Assembly: GCA_947176445.1 (NCBI GenBank) | Contig: CAMWQK010000068.1 | Location: 1-5,721 of the forward strand | DNA: 5,721 nt | DNA from: an uncultured Clostridia bacterium | GTDB lineage: Bacteria > Bacillota > Clostridia > Christensenellales > Borkfalkiaceae | Direction: 5' to 3' | Shown: positions 1 to 5,721 of the stretch, in pieces | Numbering within the stretch: position 1 is the stretch's first letter | How the letters are laid out: the number at the start of each line of letters is the position of its first letter | Made by a program: the position numbers and the translations under genes | Notes under the pieces: model-generated | The model's input: only the letters and a program-made list of their open reading frames with translations | Told to the model about the DNA's origin: nothing | Databases searched by the model: none

Positions 1-1
1 A

Positions 2-553
2 CAACCGCTCCCGCCGCTTACCGAGGATCTTCAAGAAGAGAAGACGCAGGAAAAGCCCAAGAATAAACTCTCGCTGTGGTTCGAGAGCATGCAGCAAAAG
101 AGCTGGTTTTTGGTGATTCTGACAATCGTGGGGCTGGGCATGGTCGTCGGGGGCGGAACGCTCCTCGTCGATGCGGCGCGCTACATTGCAGAGCGCTTCG
201 GCGTATCCGAGCGCATCATCTCGCTTACGGTCGTTGCCATCGGCACGTCCTTGCCCGAGCTCGTGACTTCCGTCGTGGCGGCGGTCAAGGGCGAGACGGA
301 TATCGCCGTCGGAAACATCATCGGCAGTAATATCCTGAATATTCTGCTCGTTGCGGGCGTCTCGTCGCTCTTCTATCCGCTGAAATTCACGCTCGAAGGA
401 AATCTGATCGACGCGATCGTCGCGCTTGGCGCAGCTGTCGTTCTCACGCTGTTCGCGCTCTTCAAAGGACACCGCCTTTCCAAGGTCGCGGGGATTGTCA
501 TGCTCGGCTGTTTCCTCGGCTATTATATCTATCTGTTTGTCGTGCCCGTATAA
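2..553 (+). CDS. Cation/Ca2+ exchanger (CaCA family, YrbG-like), C-terminal half, 5' partial
   Basis: This is the last 183 residues of an inner-membrane antiporter of the Na+/Ca2+ exchanger superfamily, which usually exchanges Ca2+ for Na+ or H+. The frame is open from the first base, so the start and N-terminal half lie upstream of the window. Positions 2-85 encode a charged Glu/Lys/Gln-rich stretch, matching the cytoplasmic loop that joins the two inverted halves of CaCA proteins. About five hydrophobic segments follow, as expected for TM6-TM10. The second alpha repeat is clear: GTSLPELVTS at 242-271, with the ion-binding Glu codon at 257-259, followed by GNIIGSNILN at 311-340. The protein ends right after the last membrane segment with TAA at 551-553. 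The ATG at 89 is internal and should not be taken as the start. The family call is firm; the exchanged ions are inferred. An ABC exporter gene follows after 18 nt, so co-transcription is likely. Confidence 0.9.
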   Translation, partial: QPLPPLTEDLQEEKTQEKPKNKLSLWFESMQQKSWFLVILTIVGLGMVVGGGTLLVDAARYIAERFGVSERIISLTVVAIGTSLPELVTSVVAAVKGETDIAVGNIIGSNILNILLVAGVSSLFYPLKFTLEGNLIDAIVALGAAVVLTLFALFKGHRLSKVAGIVMLGCFLGYYIYLFVVPV

Positions 554-557
554 GGGC

Positions 558-565
558 AAAGGGAG
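558..565 (+). promoter_or_regulatory. Shine-Dalgarno site for the GTG-started ABC gene
   Basis: AAAGGGAG lies 6 nt upstream of the GTG at 572. It falls in the 18-nt gap after the exchanger stop codon. It supports GTG 572 as the start, and no in-frame ATG lies nearby that would give a full-length ABC exporter N-terminus. Confidence 0.7.
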
Positions 566-571
566 CTTTCG

Positions 572-2296
572 GTGAAACACTTGCTTTCCTGTTTGAAAAC
601 CTATAAAAAGGAGACGGTTCTCGCTCCTCTTTTCAAACTGCTCGAAGCGAGTCTCGAACTCATCGTGCCGCTTGTCGTCGCGCAGATCGTCAACGTTGGG
701 ATCGCGTCGGGGGATAAGGGGTATATTCTCAAAATGTGTCTATTGCTTGTAGCGTTCGGCGTCGTGGGGCTTGCGTTTTCCCTCACGGCGCAATTCTTTG
801 CCGCGCGCGCCGCGGTGGGAGCGAGCGCGGAGCTGAGGCGGCGGCTCTTCCATAAGCTGCAATCCTTCTCCTACGGGCAGATCGACGAGACGGGCACGGC
901 GACGATGATCACCCGCATGACGAGCGACGTCAATCAGGTGCAGTCGGGCGTGAACATGACGCTCCGTCTCTTTTTGCGCTCGCCCTTCATCGTGTTCGGC
1001 GCGATGATCATGGAGTTCGTCGTAGACGTAACATCCGCGCTCGTCTTTGTTGCGGTCATTCCTGTTCTGTCGCTCATCGTGTTCGCCGTCATGGCGGCGT
1101 GCATTCCGCGCTATAAGCGGGTGCAGGAGAAGCTCGATAAGGTGTATCTCTCCACGCGGGAAAACCTGGCGGGCGTGCGAGTCATTCGCGCGTTCTGCAA
1201 GGAAGAGAGCGAAAAGGCGCTATTCGATAGGCGCAGCAGAGAGCTGAAAAGCACGCAAAAGCGCGTCGGTGCGCTCGCCGCGCTCACAAATCCGCTCACC
1301 TACGTCATCATCAATCTTGCGGTGATTGCGCTCGTCTACGTGGGTGCGCTCCGCGTGCATGCGGGTGCGCTCGAACAGGGCGACGTTATCGCGCTGTACG
1401 GGTATCTCTCGCAGATCCTCGTCGAGCTCATCAAGCTCGCCAACCTCATCGTCACCGTCACCAAGGCAGTCTCCTGTCAGAAGCGTATCGGCGCGGTGCT
1501 CGATCGCGAGGGTGAACAGGATACGCTCACGGAAGGGAGTGAAGCGAGGGATACGGATACGGCGGTCGCCTTCGAGAACGTGACGTACGCCTACCAGGGC
1601 GGCGGCGCGCCCGCGCTCCATCAGATTGATTTCAAGGTTCGTCGCGGGCAGACGGTGGGCATCATCGGCGGCACGGGCTCGGGCAAGAGCACGCTTATAA
1701 ACCTCATTCCCCGCTTCTATGCGGCAACGGAGGGGCGGGTACTCGTCGGCGGAAGGGACGTGAATGCCGTCTCCGCAACCGAGCTGCGCGATAAGATCGC
1801 CGTCGTGCCGCAAAAGTCTGTACTGTTCAAAGGGACGATCCGCTCCAATCTTTTGTGGGGCAAGGGCGACGCGAGCGAGGAAGAGCTGCTGCGCGCCGTG
1901 GAAGTTGCGCAGGCGGCGGACGTGGTGAACGCCAAAGGCGGATTGGACGCGGCAATCGAGCAGGAGGGCAAGAACCTCTCGGGCGGGCAGCGTCAGCGGC
2001 TGTGCATTGCCCGCGCGCTCGTGCGCGATCCCGAAATTTTAATTTTAGACGATTCCGCATCCGCGCTCGACTATGCGACGGACGCGCGCCTTCGCGCCGC
2101 GCTCAAAAAGATAAATAAGACGGTGTTCATCGTCTCCCAGCGCACGGCGTCCGTACGCAGCGCCGATTTCATCATCGTGCTGGACGACGGCAGCATTTCC
2201 GATATCGGCACGCACGAAGAGCTTCTGAAAACTTCGGAAATTTACCGCGAAATTCACTTCTCGCAATTTAAGGAAGAGGAGGGGAAAGCGGTATGA
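572..2296 (+). CDS. ABC exporter half-transporter, degenerate-site subunit of a heterodimer
   Basis: This 574-residue protein fuses a six-helix type IV exporter membrane domain to one ATP-binding domain. The membrane domain covers about residues 15-300, with clear helices near 16-44, 52-76, 132-151 and 155-176 and two more near 238-295; the conserved TRMTSDVNQVQ block is at 114-124. The ATPase domain has A-loop Tyr341, Walker A GGTGSGKS at 366-373 (Lys372), Q-loop Gln414, a canonical LSGGQRQR signature at 469-476, Walker B ending at Asp493 and a D-loop SALD at 497-500. Two catalytic positions are altered: Asp494 replaces the Walker B glutamate and Gln523 (VSQR) replaces the switch histidine. 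These are the hallmarks of the degenerate subunit in TM287/288, BmrCD and LmrCD. It therefore should not hydrolyse ATP efficiently at its own site, but supplies the LSGGQ that completes the partner's active site. The GTG start has a good ribosome site. The stop overlaps the partner's start (ATGA, 2293-2296). Substrate unknown: multidrug, lipid or peptide are all possible. Confidence 0.93.
   Translation: MKHLLSCLKTYKKETVLAPLFKLLEASLELIVPLVVAQIVNVGIASGDKGYILKMCLLLVAFGVVGLAFSLTAQFFAARAAVGASAELRRRLFHKLQSFSYGQIDETGTATMITRMTSDVNQVQSGVNMTLRLFLRSPFIVFGAMIMEFVVDVTSALVFVAVIPVLSLIVFAVMAACIPRYKRVQEKLDKVYLSTRENLAGVRVIRAFCKEESEKALFDRRSRELKSTQKRVGALAALTNPLTYVIINLAVIALVYVGALRVHAGALEQGDVIALYGYLSQILVELIKLANLIVTVTKAVSCQKRIGAVLDREGEQDTLTEGSEARDTDTAVAFENVTYAYQGGGAPALHQIDFKVRRGQTVGIIGGTGSGKSTLINLIPRFYAATEGRVLVGGRDVNAVSATELRDKIAVVPQKSVLFKGTIRSNLLWGKGDASEEELLRAVEVAQAADVVNAKGGLDAAIEQEGKNLSGGQRQRLCIARALVRDPEILILDDSASALDYATDARLRAALKKINKTVFIVSQRTASVRSADFIIVLDDGSISDIGTHEELLKTSEIYREIHFSQFKEEEGKAV
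2277..2282 (+). promoter_or_regulatory. Shine-Dalgarno site for the second ABC gene, inside the first gene's 3' end
   Basis: AGGAGG sits in a purine run about 10 nt upstream of ATG 2293. The run also encodes the Lys/Glu-rich C-terminal tail of the upstream ABC protein. With the ATGA stop/start overlap, this layout suggests translational coupling, which would help keep the two subunits at equal levels. Confidence 0.7.
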
Positions 2297-4044
2297 AACA
2301 GGCAAAAAAACAGAGCACGATGCGCGGCGTACTTAAATACTTAAAGCCGTACACGGGGTACCTCCTGTGCACGATTTTGCTCGCGCTTGTAACGGTCGCA
2401 CTCACGCTCGCCGTGCCATACCTTGTCGGGCTTGCGATTGACTGTATTATTGGGAAGAGCAACGTCGATTACGATCGGCTATATAAAATTTTCCTCGCCA
2501 TCGGCGTGTGCGTGGCGGCAACGCCTATTTGCCAGTGGCTGATGAGTGTCTGCAACAATAAGATTGCCTACGGCATGCTCTGCGACGTTCGCCGCGACGC
2601 GTTCGATAAGCTCCACGTGCTCCCGCTCTCCTATCTCGACAGCCGTGCCTATGGCGAGACGGCGAGCGTCGTCATCAGCGACGCGGAGCAGTTCTCCGAC
2701 GGGCTGCTTCTCGGCTTTACCCAGCTGTTCACGGGCTTTGCGACCATCCTCGGCGTGCTCGTCATCATGTTCCTGCTCTCGTGGAAGATCGCGCTCGTCG
2801 TGTTCTGTATCACGCCGCTGTCGCTCTTCTGTTCCAAATTCATCGCCTCGCGCACCTATAAGATGTTCCGCGTGCAATCGGAGACGCGCGCCGATCAGAC
2901 GGCGTTTATCGACGAGATGATCGGAAATCTGAAAGTCGTCAAGGCGTATACGCACGAGGACGAGAACGAGGAGATTTTCGGAGAAAAGAACGAAAAACTG
3001 AGGAAGTGCTCGCTCCGCGCCATCTTCTTCTCTTCGACGACCAACCCCGTCACGCGGTTTGTCAACTCCGTCGTGTATGCGGCGGTCGCGCTCGTGGGGG
3101 CGTTCACCGTCATTTCGACGGGCGGCGCGTTTACGGTGGGAAATCTCTCGTCGCTGCTGTCCTACTCCAATCAGTACACCAAGCCGTTCAACGAGATTTC
3201 GGAAGTCGTCACCGAGTTCCAGAACGCGCTCGCCTGCGCGGCACGGCTGTTTGCGCTCATCGGCGCAAAGGAGCAGCCCTCGGACGAAAATTGCGAGGAA
3301 CTCGAAAAAGTTTCGGGCGAGGTCGCACTCGATCACGTCAGTTTCTCATACGATAAGTCGAAGAAGCTCCTCGAAGATATCAGCCTCAACGTGAAGGCGG
3401 GGCAGCGCATTGCCATCGTCGGACCGACGGGGTGCGGCAAGACGACGCTCATCAACCTTTTGATGCGCTTCTACGACGCAGACGGGGGCGCGGTGAAGGT
3501 AGAAGGCAAGGATATCCGTGAGGTAACGCGGAAATCGCTCAGGAAACACCTCGGCATGGTGTTGCAGGACACCTGGCTGAAAGAGGGGACGGTGCGCGAA
3601 AATCTGTGCATGGGCAAGCCCGATGCGACAGACGAGGAGATGATCGCCGCGGCAAAGGCGGCGCACGCGCATTCGTTCATCCGCCGCTTGCCAAACGGCT
3701 ACGATACGGTGCTCTCGGGCGCGGGCGCGCTCTCCGAGGGGCAAAAGCAGCTCCTCTGCATTGCGCGGCTCATGCTCTGCCATCCGCCCATGCTCATCTT
3801 GGACGAGGCGACGAGCAACATCGATACGCGCACGGAAAAGAAGGTGCAGGACGCGTTCTCCGCACTCATGGCGGGCAGAACGTGCTTTATTGTGGCGCAT
3901 AGGCTCTCCACGATCGAGAATGCCGACCGCATTCTCGTGATGAACGCGGGCAACGTCATCGAGCAGGGCACGCATACGGAACTCATGCAAAAGGGCGGGT
4001 TCTATTCGAATTTGTACAAGGCGCAGTTTGCTTTGCCTGAATAA
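2293..4044 (+). CDS. ABC exporter half-transporter, catalytic-site subunit of a heterodimer
   Basis: This 583-residue partner of the preceding gene has the same layout: a six-helix membrane domain (about residues 20-310) and a C-terminal ATPase. Helices are clear near 20-46, 64-84, 141-162, 164-182 and 253-275. The ATPase shows A-loop Tyr353, Walker A GPTGCGKT at 377-384 (Lys383), Q-loop Gln425, Walker B LILDEATS at 501-508 with catalytic Glu505, D-loop SNID at 508-511 and switch His536 (VAHR). Only the signature is altered: LSEGQKQ at 480-486, with Glu482 where the consensus has Gly. It is thus the mirror image of its neighbour: its own Walker motifs are intact and should pair with the neighbour's normal LSGGQ to form the working site, while its weak signature completes the degenerate site. 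The complex should sit in the cytoplasmic membrane as a 1:1 heterodimer and export an unknown substrate. The start is supported by AGGAGG and the 4-nt overlap. TAA is at 4042-4044. Confidence 0.94.
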   Translation: MKQAKKQSTMRGVLKYLKPYTGYLLCTILLALVTVALTLAVPYLVGLAIDCIIGKSNVDYDRLYKIFLAIGVCVAATPICQWLMSVCNNKIAYGMLCDVRRDAFDKLHVLPLSYLDSRAYGETASVVISDAEQFSDGLLLGFTQLFTGFATILGVLVIMFLLSWKIALVVFCITPLSLFCSKFIASRTYKMFRVQSETRADQTAFIDEMIGNLKVVKAYTHEDENEEIFGEKNEKLRKCSLRAIFFSSTTNPVTRFVNSVVYAAVALVGAFTVISTGGAFTVGNLSSLLSYSNQYTKPFNEISEVVTEFQNALACAARLFALIGAKEQPSDENCEELEKVSGEVALDHVSFSYDKSKKLLEDISLNVKAGQRIAIVGPTGCGKTTLINLLMRFYDADGGAVKVEGKDIREVTRKSLRKHLGMVLQDTWLKEGTVRENLCMGKPDATDEEMIAAAKAAHAHSFIRRLPNGYDTVLSGAGALSEGQKQLLCIARLMLCHPPMLILDEATSNIDTRTEKKVQDAFSALMAGRTCFIVAHRLSTIENADRILVMNAGNVIEQGTHTELMQKGGFYSNLYKAQFALPE

Positions 4045-4063
4045 AAATGACATAATTGAAGCG

Positions 4064-4089
4064 GCAAAAACTCTTTACTTATTTTTTGC
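4064..4089 (+). repeat. Short A/T-rich inverted repeat downstream of the ABC pair
   Basis: GCAAAAA (4064-4070) and TTTTTGC (4083-4089) are perfect 7-nt inverted arms around a 12-nt loop. The stem has only two G-C pairs and no U-tract beyond the arm itself, so it is a poor intrinsic terminator. The candidate -35 hexamer of the next gene lies in the loop. It could be a weak terminator, an operator, or chance in A/T-rich DNA. Confidence 0.3.
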
Positions 4090-4102
4090 GAAGTGGTAAA
4101 AT
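4074..4102 (+). promoter_or_regulatory. Candidate sigma-A promoter for the CLC gene, with extended -10
   Basis: TTTACT (4074-4079) matches the -35 consensus at 4 of 6 positions. TAAAAT (4097-4102) matches the -10 consensus at 5 of 6. The spacer is exactly 17 nt. A TGG (4094-4096) directly before the -10 fits an extended -10 element. It lies in the only A/T-rich intergenic gap of the window, just before the CLC gene. Transcription would begin near 4108-4110, only 4-6 nt before the ATG, which is unusually close and lowers confidence in either the promoter or the usual leader arrangement. Confidence 0.55.
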
Positions 4103-4104
4103 AC

Positions 4105-4109
4105 GAGGT
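4105..4109 (+). promoter_or_regulatory. Short Shine-Dalgarno-like GAGGT before the CLC start
   Basis: GAGGT ends 4 nt before ATG 4114. It would work on a transcript reading through from upstream. On a transcript from the promoter ending at 4102, it would be at or ahead of the 5' end and so mostly missing. Confidence 0.45.
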
Positions 4110-4113
4110 ACTT

Positions 4114-5721
4114 ATGAAAGAAAAAATACAAAAATTAGGCGATAAAGCGCATTACGGCGCGCAGATCGTCTCCGTCGGTGCGCTGACGGGGCTGTTTGCG
4201 GGGCTCGTCGTCACGCTGTACAACGTGCTTGCGTCGCTTTCGGAAGAGTTCTCGCGCGGGTACTACGACTTTTTCCGTGAAAAACCCGCGTTTATTCCGC
4301 TCCTGTTCGCCGCGCTGTTCGTCGGCTCGATCGTCATCGGCGGCGTCGTCAAGTTCATTCCCATGATCAGCGGCAGCGGCATTCCGCAGACGGAGGGCGC
4401 GACCCGCGGCCTCATTCGCTTCAAGTGGTATCAGGTGCTCACGGGCATGTTCGCGTGCAGCCTGTTCACCATCTTTATGGGTATGGCGGCAGGCAGCGAG
4501 GGACCGAGTATTCAGATCGGAGGTGCATGCGGCTACGGCGCGAGCGATTTGCTTCGCCGCAACAACATGGTTCGCCGCTATCAGATCACGGGCGGCGCGT
4601 GCGCCGGTCTTGCCGTCGCCTTCAATGCTCCGCTCACGGGCATGGCGTTCGCCTTCGAAGAGGCGCACAAGCGCTTCACGCCCGAGGTGTTCGTCTGCTC
4701 CTTCTCGTCCGTCATCGTGGCGATCATCACGCGCAATCTGCTCCGTCCCGCGATGGGGCTTGCCGTGAGCTCCACGTTCACGACCTATAACTTCGTCACG
4801 CCCGATATGTTCTCCTATCTGTACATTATTCTGGCGGCGTTCATCTGTGCGCTCGTCGGCGTCGGGTTCTACTTCCTCGTGTTCCGCGCAAAGAAGCTGT
4901 TTGCAAGGCTCACCTTCTGGAAGGGCGCGGGCAAGATGATCATTCCCTTTATGCTCGCGGGTGCGTTCGGTCTCATCACCGTCAACGTCATGGGCGGCGG
5001 ACATGAGTTCATCGAGAGCCTCGGCAGCCTTTCGCATGGAGTGGAGCGCGTGTTCTCCTCGCCGCTGTGGGCAACGCTCATCATCTGTATCGTGCTCAAA
5101 TTCATCGTATCCATCGCCAACATGGGCGCGGGAGTTCCGTGCGGCGTGTTCATTCCCATGCTCGCGATCGGCGCGGGGCTGGGCGCGCTTTTGAGCCTGC
5201 TCTGCATTCAGATGGGCATGGATCCCGCCTATGCGGACGCGCTCGTCATGATCTGCATGGCAACGTTCTTCACGACCGTCGTCAAAGCGCCTATCACGGC
5301 GATCGTCATGGTCGTGGAGCTCACCTGGAACTTCGTGTTCCTGCTCCCCGTCATCATCGGCGCGGCGATCGGGTACCTCGTCGGCGATATCTTCCGCACC
5401 GAACCCATCTACGATAAGCTGCTCGACGGCATTCTTGCCGCGCAGCGCAAAAATCAGCCCGTCATCTCGCTTACGGCGACCCTCCGCGTCAAGAAGGGCA
5501 CGCCTTCCGACGGCAGATCCATCCGCAATATTTTGTGGCCGTCCGATGCGCTCGTCACCACGTTGGAGCGCGGCGAGCTCACCATCGTTCCCGACGGCGA
5601 GACGGTGCTCGAAGAGAACGATATCATCTTCGTCAAGGGCGAAACGACGCACCCCGACGAGTATCTGAAAAACCTCGAAGGCACGGTCGGCGAGCTTATC
5701 TCGTCCGATATTAAGCGAGAG
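4114..5721 (+). CDS. CLC-family chloride channel / H+-Cl- antiporter with C-terminal TrkA-C domain, 3' partial
   Basis: The frame is open from ATG 4114 to the window end: 536 codons with no stop seen. The CLC core spans about residues 15-440. Anion-pathway motifs are GSGIP at 87-91 (Ser88, matching ClC-ec1 Ser107), GSEGP at 127-131 (gating Glu129, matching Glu148), GVFIP at 344-348 (Phe346, matching Phe357) and Tyr433, matching Tyr445. FEEAHKRF at 181-188 supplies Glu183 at the position of the internal proton glutamate Glu203, so Cl-/H+ exchange is more likely than a pure channel. The GSGIP serine argues for chloride over fluoride. Unusually, Ser128 replaces the Arg of GREGP. After the core, about residues 456-510 look like a TrkA-C (RCK_C) domain: DGRSIRNILWP, an ERGE turn, then IVPDGETVLEENDIIFVKG. 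This domain often binds small ligands in ion transporters; the ligand here is unknown. The protein should act as a membrane dimer. ATG 4114 is favoured because the next in-frame Met is residue 84. The first codons are A-rich, as is common at starts. Confidence 0.94.
   Translation, partial: MKEKIQKLGDKAHYGAQIVSVGALTGLFAGLVVTLYNVLASLSEEFSRGYYDFFREKPAFIPLLFAALFVGSIVIGGVVKFIPMISGSGIPQTEGATRGLIRFKWYQVLTGMFACSLFTIFMGMAAGSEGPSIQIGGACGYGASDLLRRNNMVRRYQITGGACAGLAVAFNAPLTGMAFAFEEAHKRFTPEVFVCSFSSVIVAIITRNLLRPAMGLAVSSTFTTYNFVTPDMFSYLYIILAAFICALVGVGFYFLVFRAKKLFARLTFWKGAGKMIIPFMLAGAFGLITVNVMGGGHEFIESLGSLSHGVERVFSSPLWATLIICIVLKFIVSIANMGAGVPCGVFIPMLAIGAGLGALLSLLCIQMGMDPAYADALVMICMATFFTTVVKAPITAIVMVVELTWNFVFLLPVIIGAAIGYLVGDIFRTEPIYDKLLDGILAAQRKNQPVISLTATLRVKKGTPSDGRSIRNILWPSDALVTTLERGELTIVPDGETVLEENDIIFVKGETTHPDEYLKNLEGTVGELISSDIKRE

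Noticed and set aside
76..330. An 84-codon plus-strand frame overlapping the exchanger gene
   Set aside because: It is a +2-shifted shadow of the conserved exchanger frame; its product is Arg/Gly/His-rich low complexity with no family resemblance.
1220..1813. A minus-strand open frame opposite the first ABC gene
   Set aside because: Same cause: in register with the sense frame and ending at its CTA codon 217. The sense strand encodes a fully conserved ABC exporter.
2478..2491. TATATAAAATT patch as an internal promoter within the second ABC gene
   Set aside because: No -35 hexamer lies at suitable spacing (TTGACT at 2438-2443 is too far), and the patch simply encodes Leu-Tyr-Lys-Ile next to a membrane helix.
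2479..4053. Two long minus-strand open frames (2479-3336 and 3346-4053) opposite the second ABC gene
   Set aside because: Both are in codon register with the sense gene and end at its rare CTA (codon 63) and TCA (codon 352) codons. They are composition artefacts without plausible protein features.
4056..4084. An upstream alternative promoter (TTGAAG, 17 nt, TTATTT) for the CLC gene
   Set aside because: It would give a normal leader with a ribosome site, but the -10 matches consensus at only about two positions.
4064..4089. Intrinsic terminator after the ABC pair
   Set aside because: The stem has only two G-C pairs and no separate U-run follows, so it is listed only as an inverted repeat.
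4045..4113. Small RNA or small protein gene in the intergenic gap
   Set aside because: The gap is 69 nt, its only ATG-started frame (4047-4055) is two codons long, and no stable fold is visible.
4135..5652. A 505-codon open frame on the minus strand opposite the CLC gene
   Set aside because: It is in exact codon register with the CLC frame and exists because that gene avoids TTA, CTA and TCA codons; it stops exactly at the TTA of CLC codon 8. The product is charged and repetitive in Arg/Asp/Glu/His with no recognisable domain.

Overview
This 5.7 kb window looks like ordinary bacterial chromosome. It carries four tightly packed genes, all on the + strand and all for membrane transport. Coding sequence is GC-rich with strong C/G preference at third codon positions, while the one real intergenic gap is A/T-rich. 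The protein families, purine-rich Shine-Dalgarno sequences and the style of the ABC pair suggest a GC-rich member of the Bacillota (Clostridia-like, perhaps an uncultured gut lineage). That taxonomic guess is inference, because there is no rRNA or marker gene here.

Layout. Positions 2-553 hold the C-terminal half of a cation/Ca2+ exchanger (CaCA family), cut by the window start. After an 18-nt gap comes a GTG-started ABC exporter half-transporter (572-2296). Its partner half-transporter (2293-4044) overlaps it by 4 nt (ATGA). A 69-nt A/T-rich gap (4045-4113) holds a plausible sigma-A promoter, and then comes a CLC-type chloride channel/antiporter with a C-terminal TrkA-C (RCK_C) domain (4114 to the window end), whose stop codon lies outside the window.

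How the genes relate. The first three genes are spaced like one transcription unit. The two ABC proteins are almost certainly one heterodimer. The first carries the degenerate-site residues (Asp for the catalytic Glu, Gln for the switch His) but a normal LSGGQ. The second carries the intact catalytic Glu and His but an altered signature (LSEGQ). This is the one-active-site, one-degenerate-site pattern of TM287/288, BmrCD and LmrCD. The substrate cannot be read from sequence. The CLC gene seems to have its own promoter and may be regulated separately.

I see no mobile element, CRISPR array, RNA gene, frameshift or clearly new system. The points most worth a second look are the CLC protein (GSEGP instead of GREGP, and a TrkA-C tail), its predicted near-leaderless transcript, and the clean asymmetry of the ABC pair.
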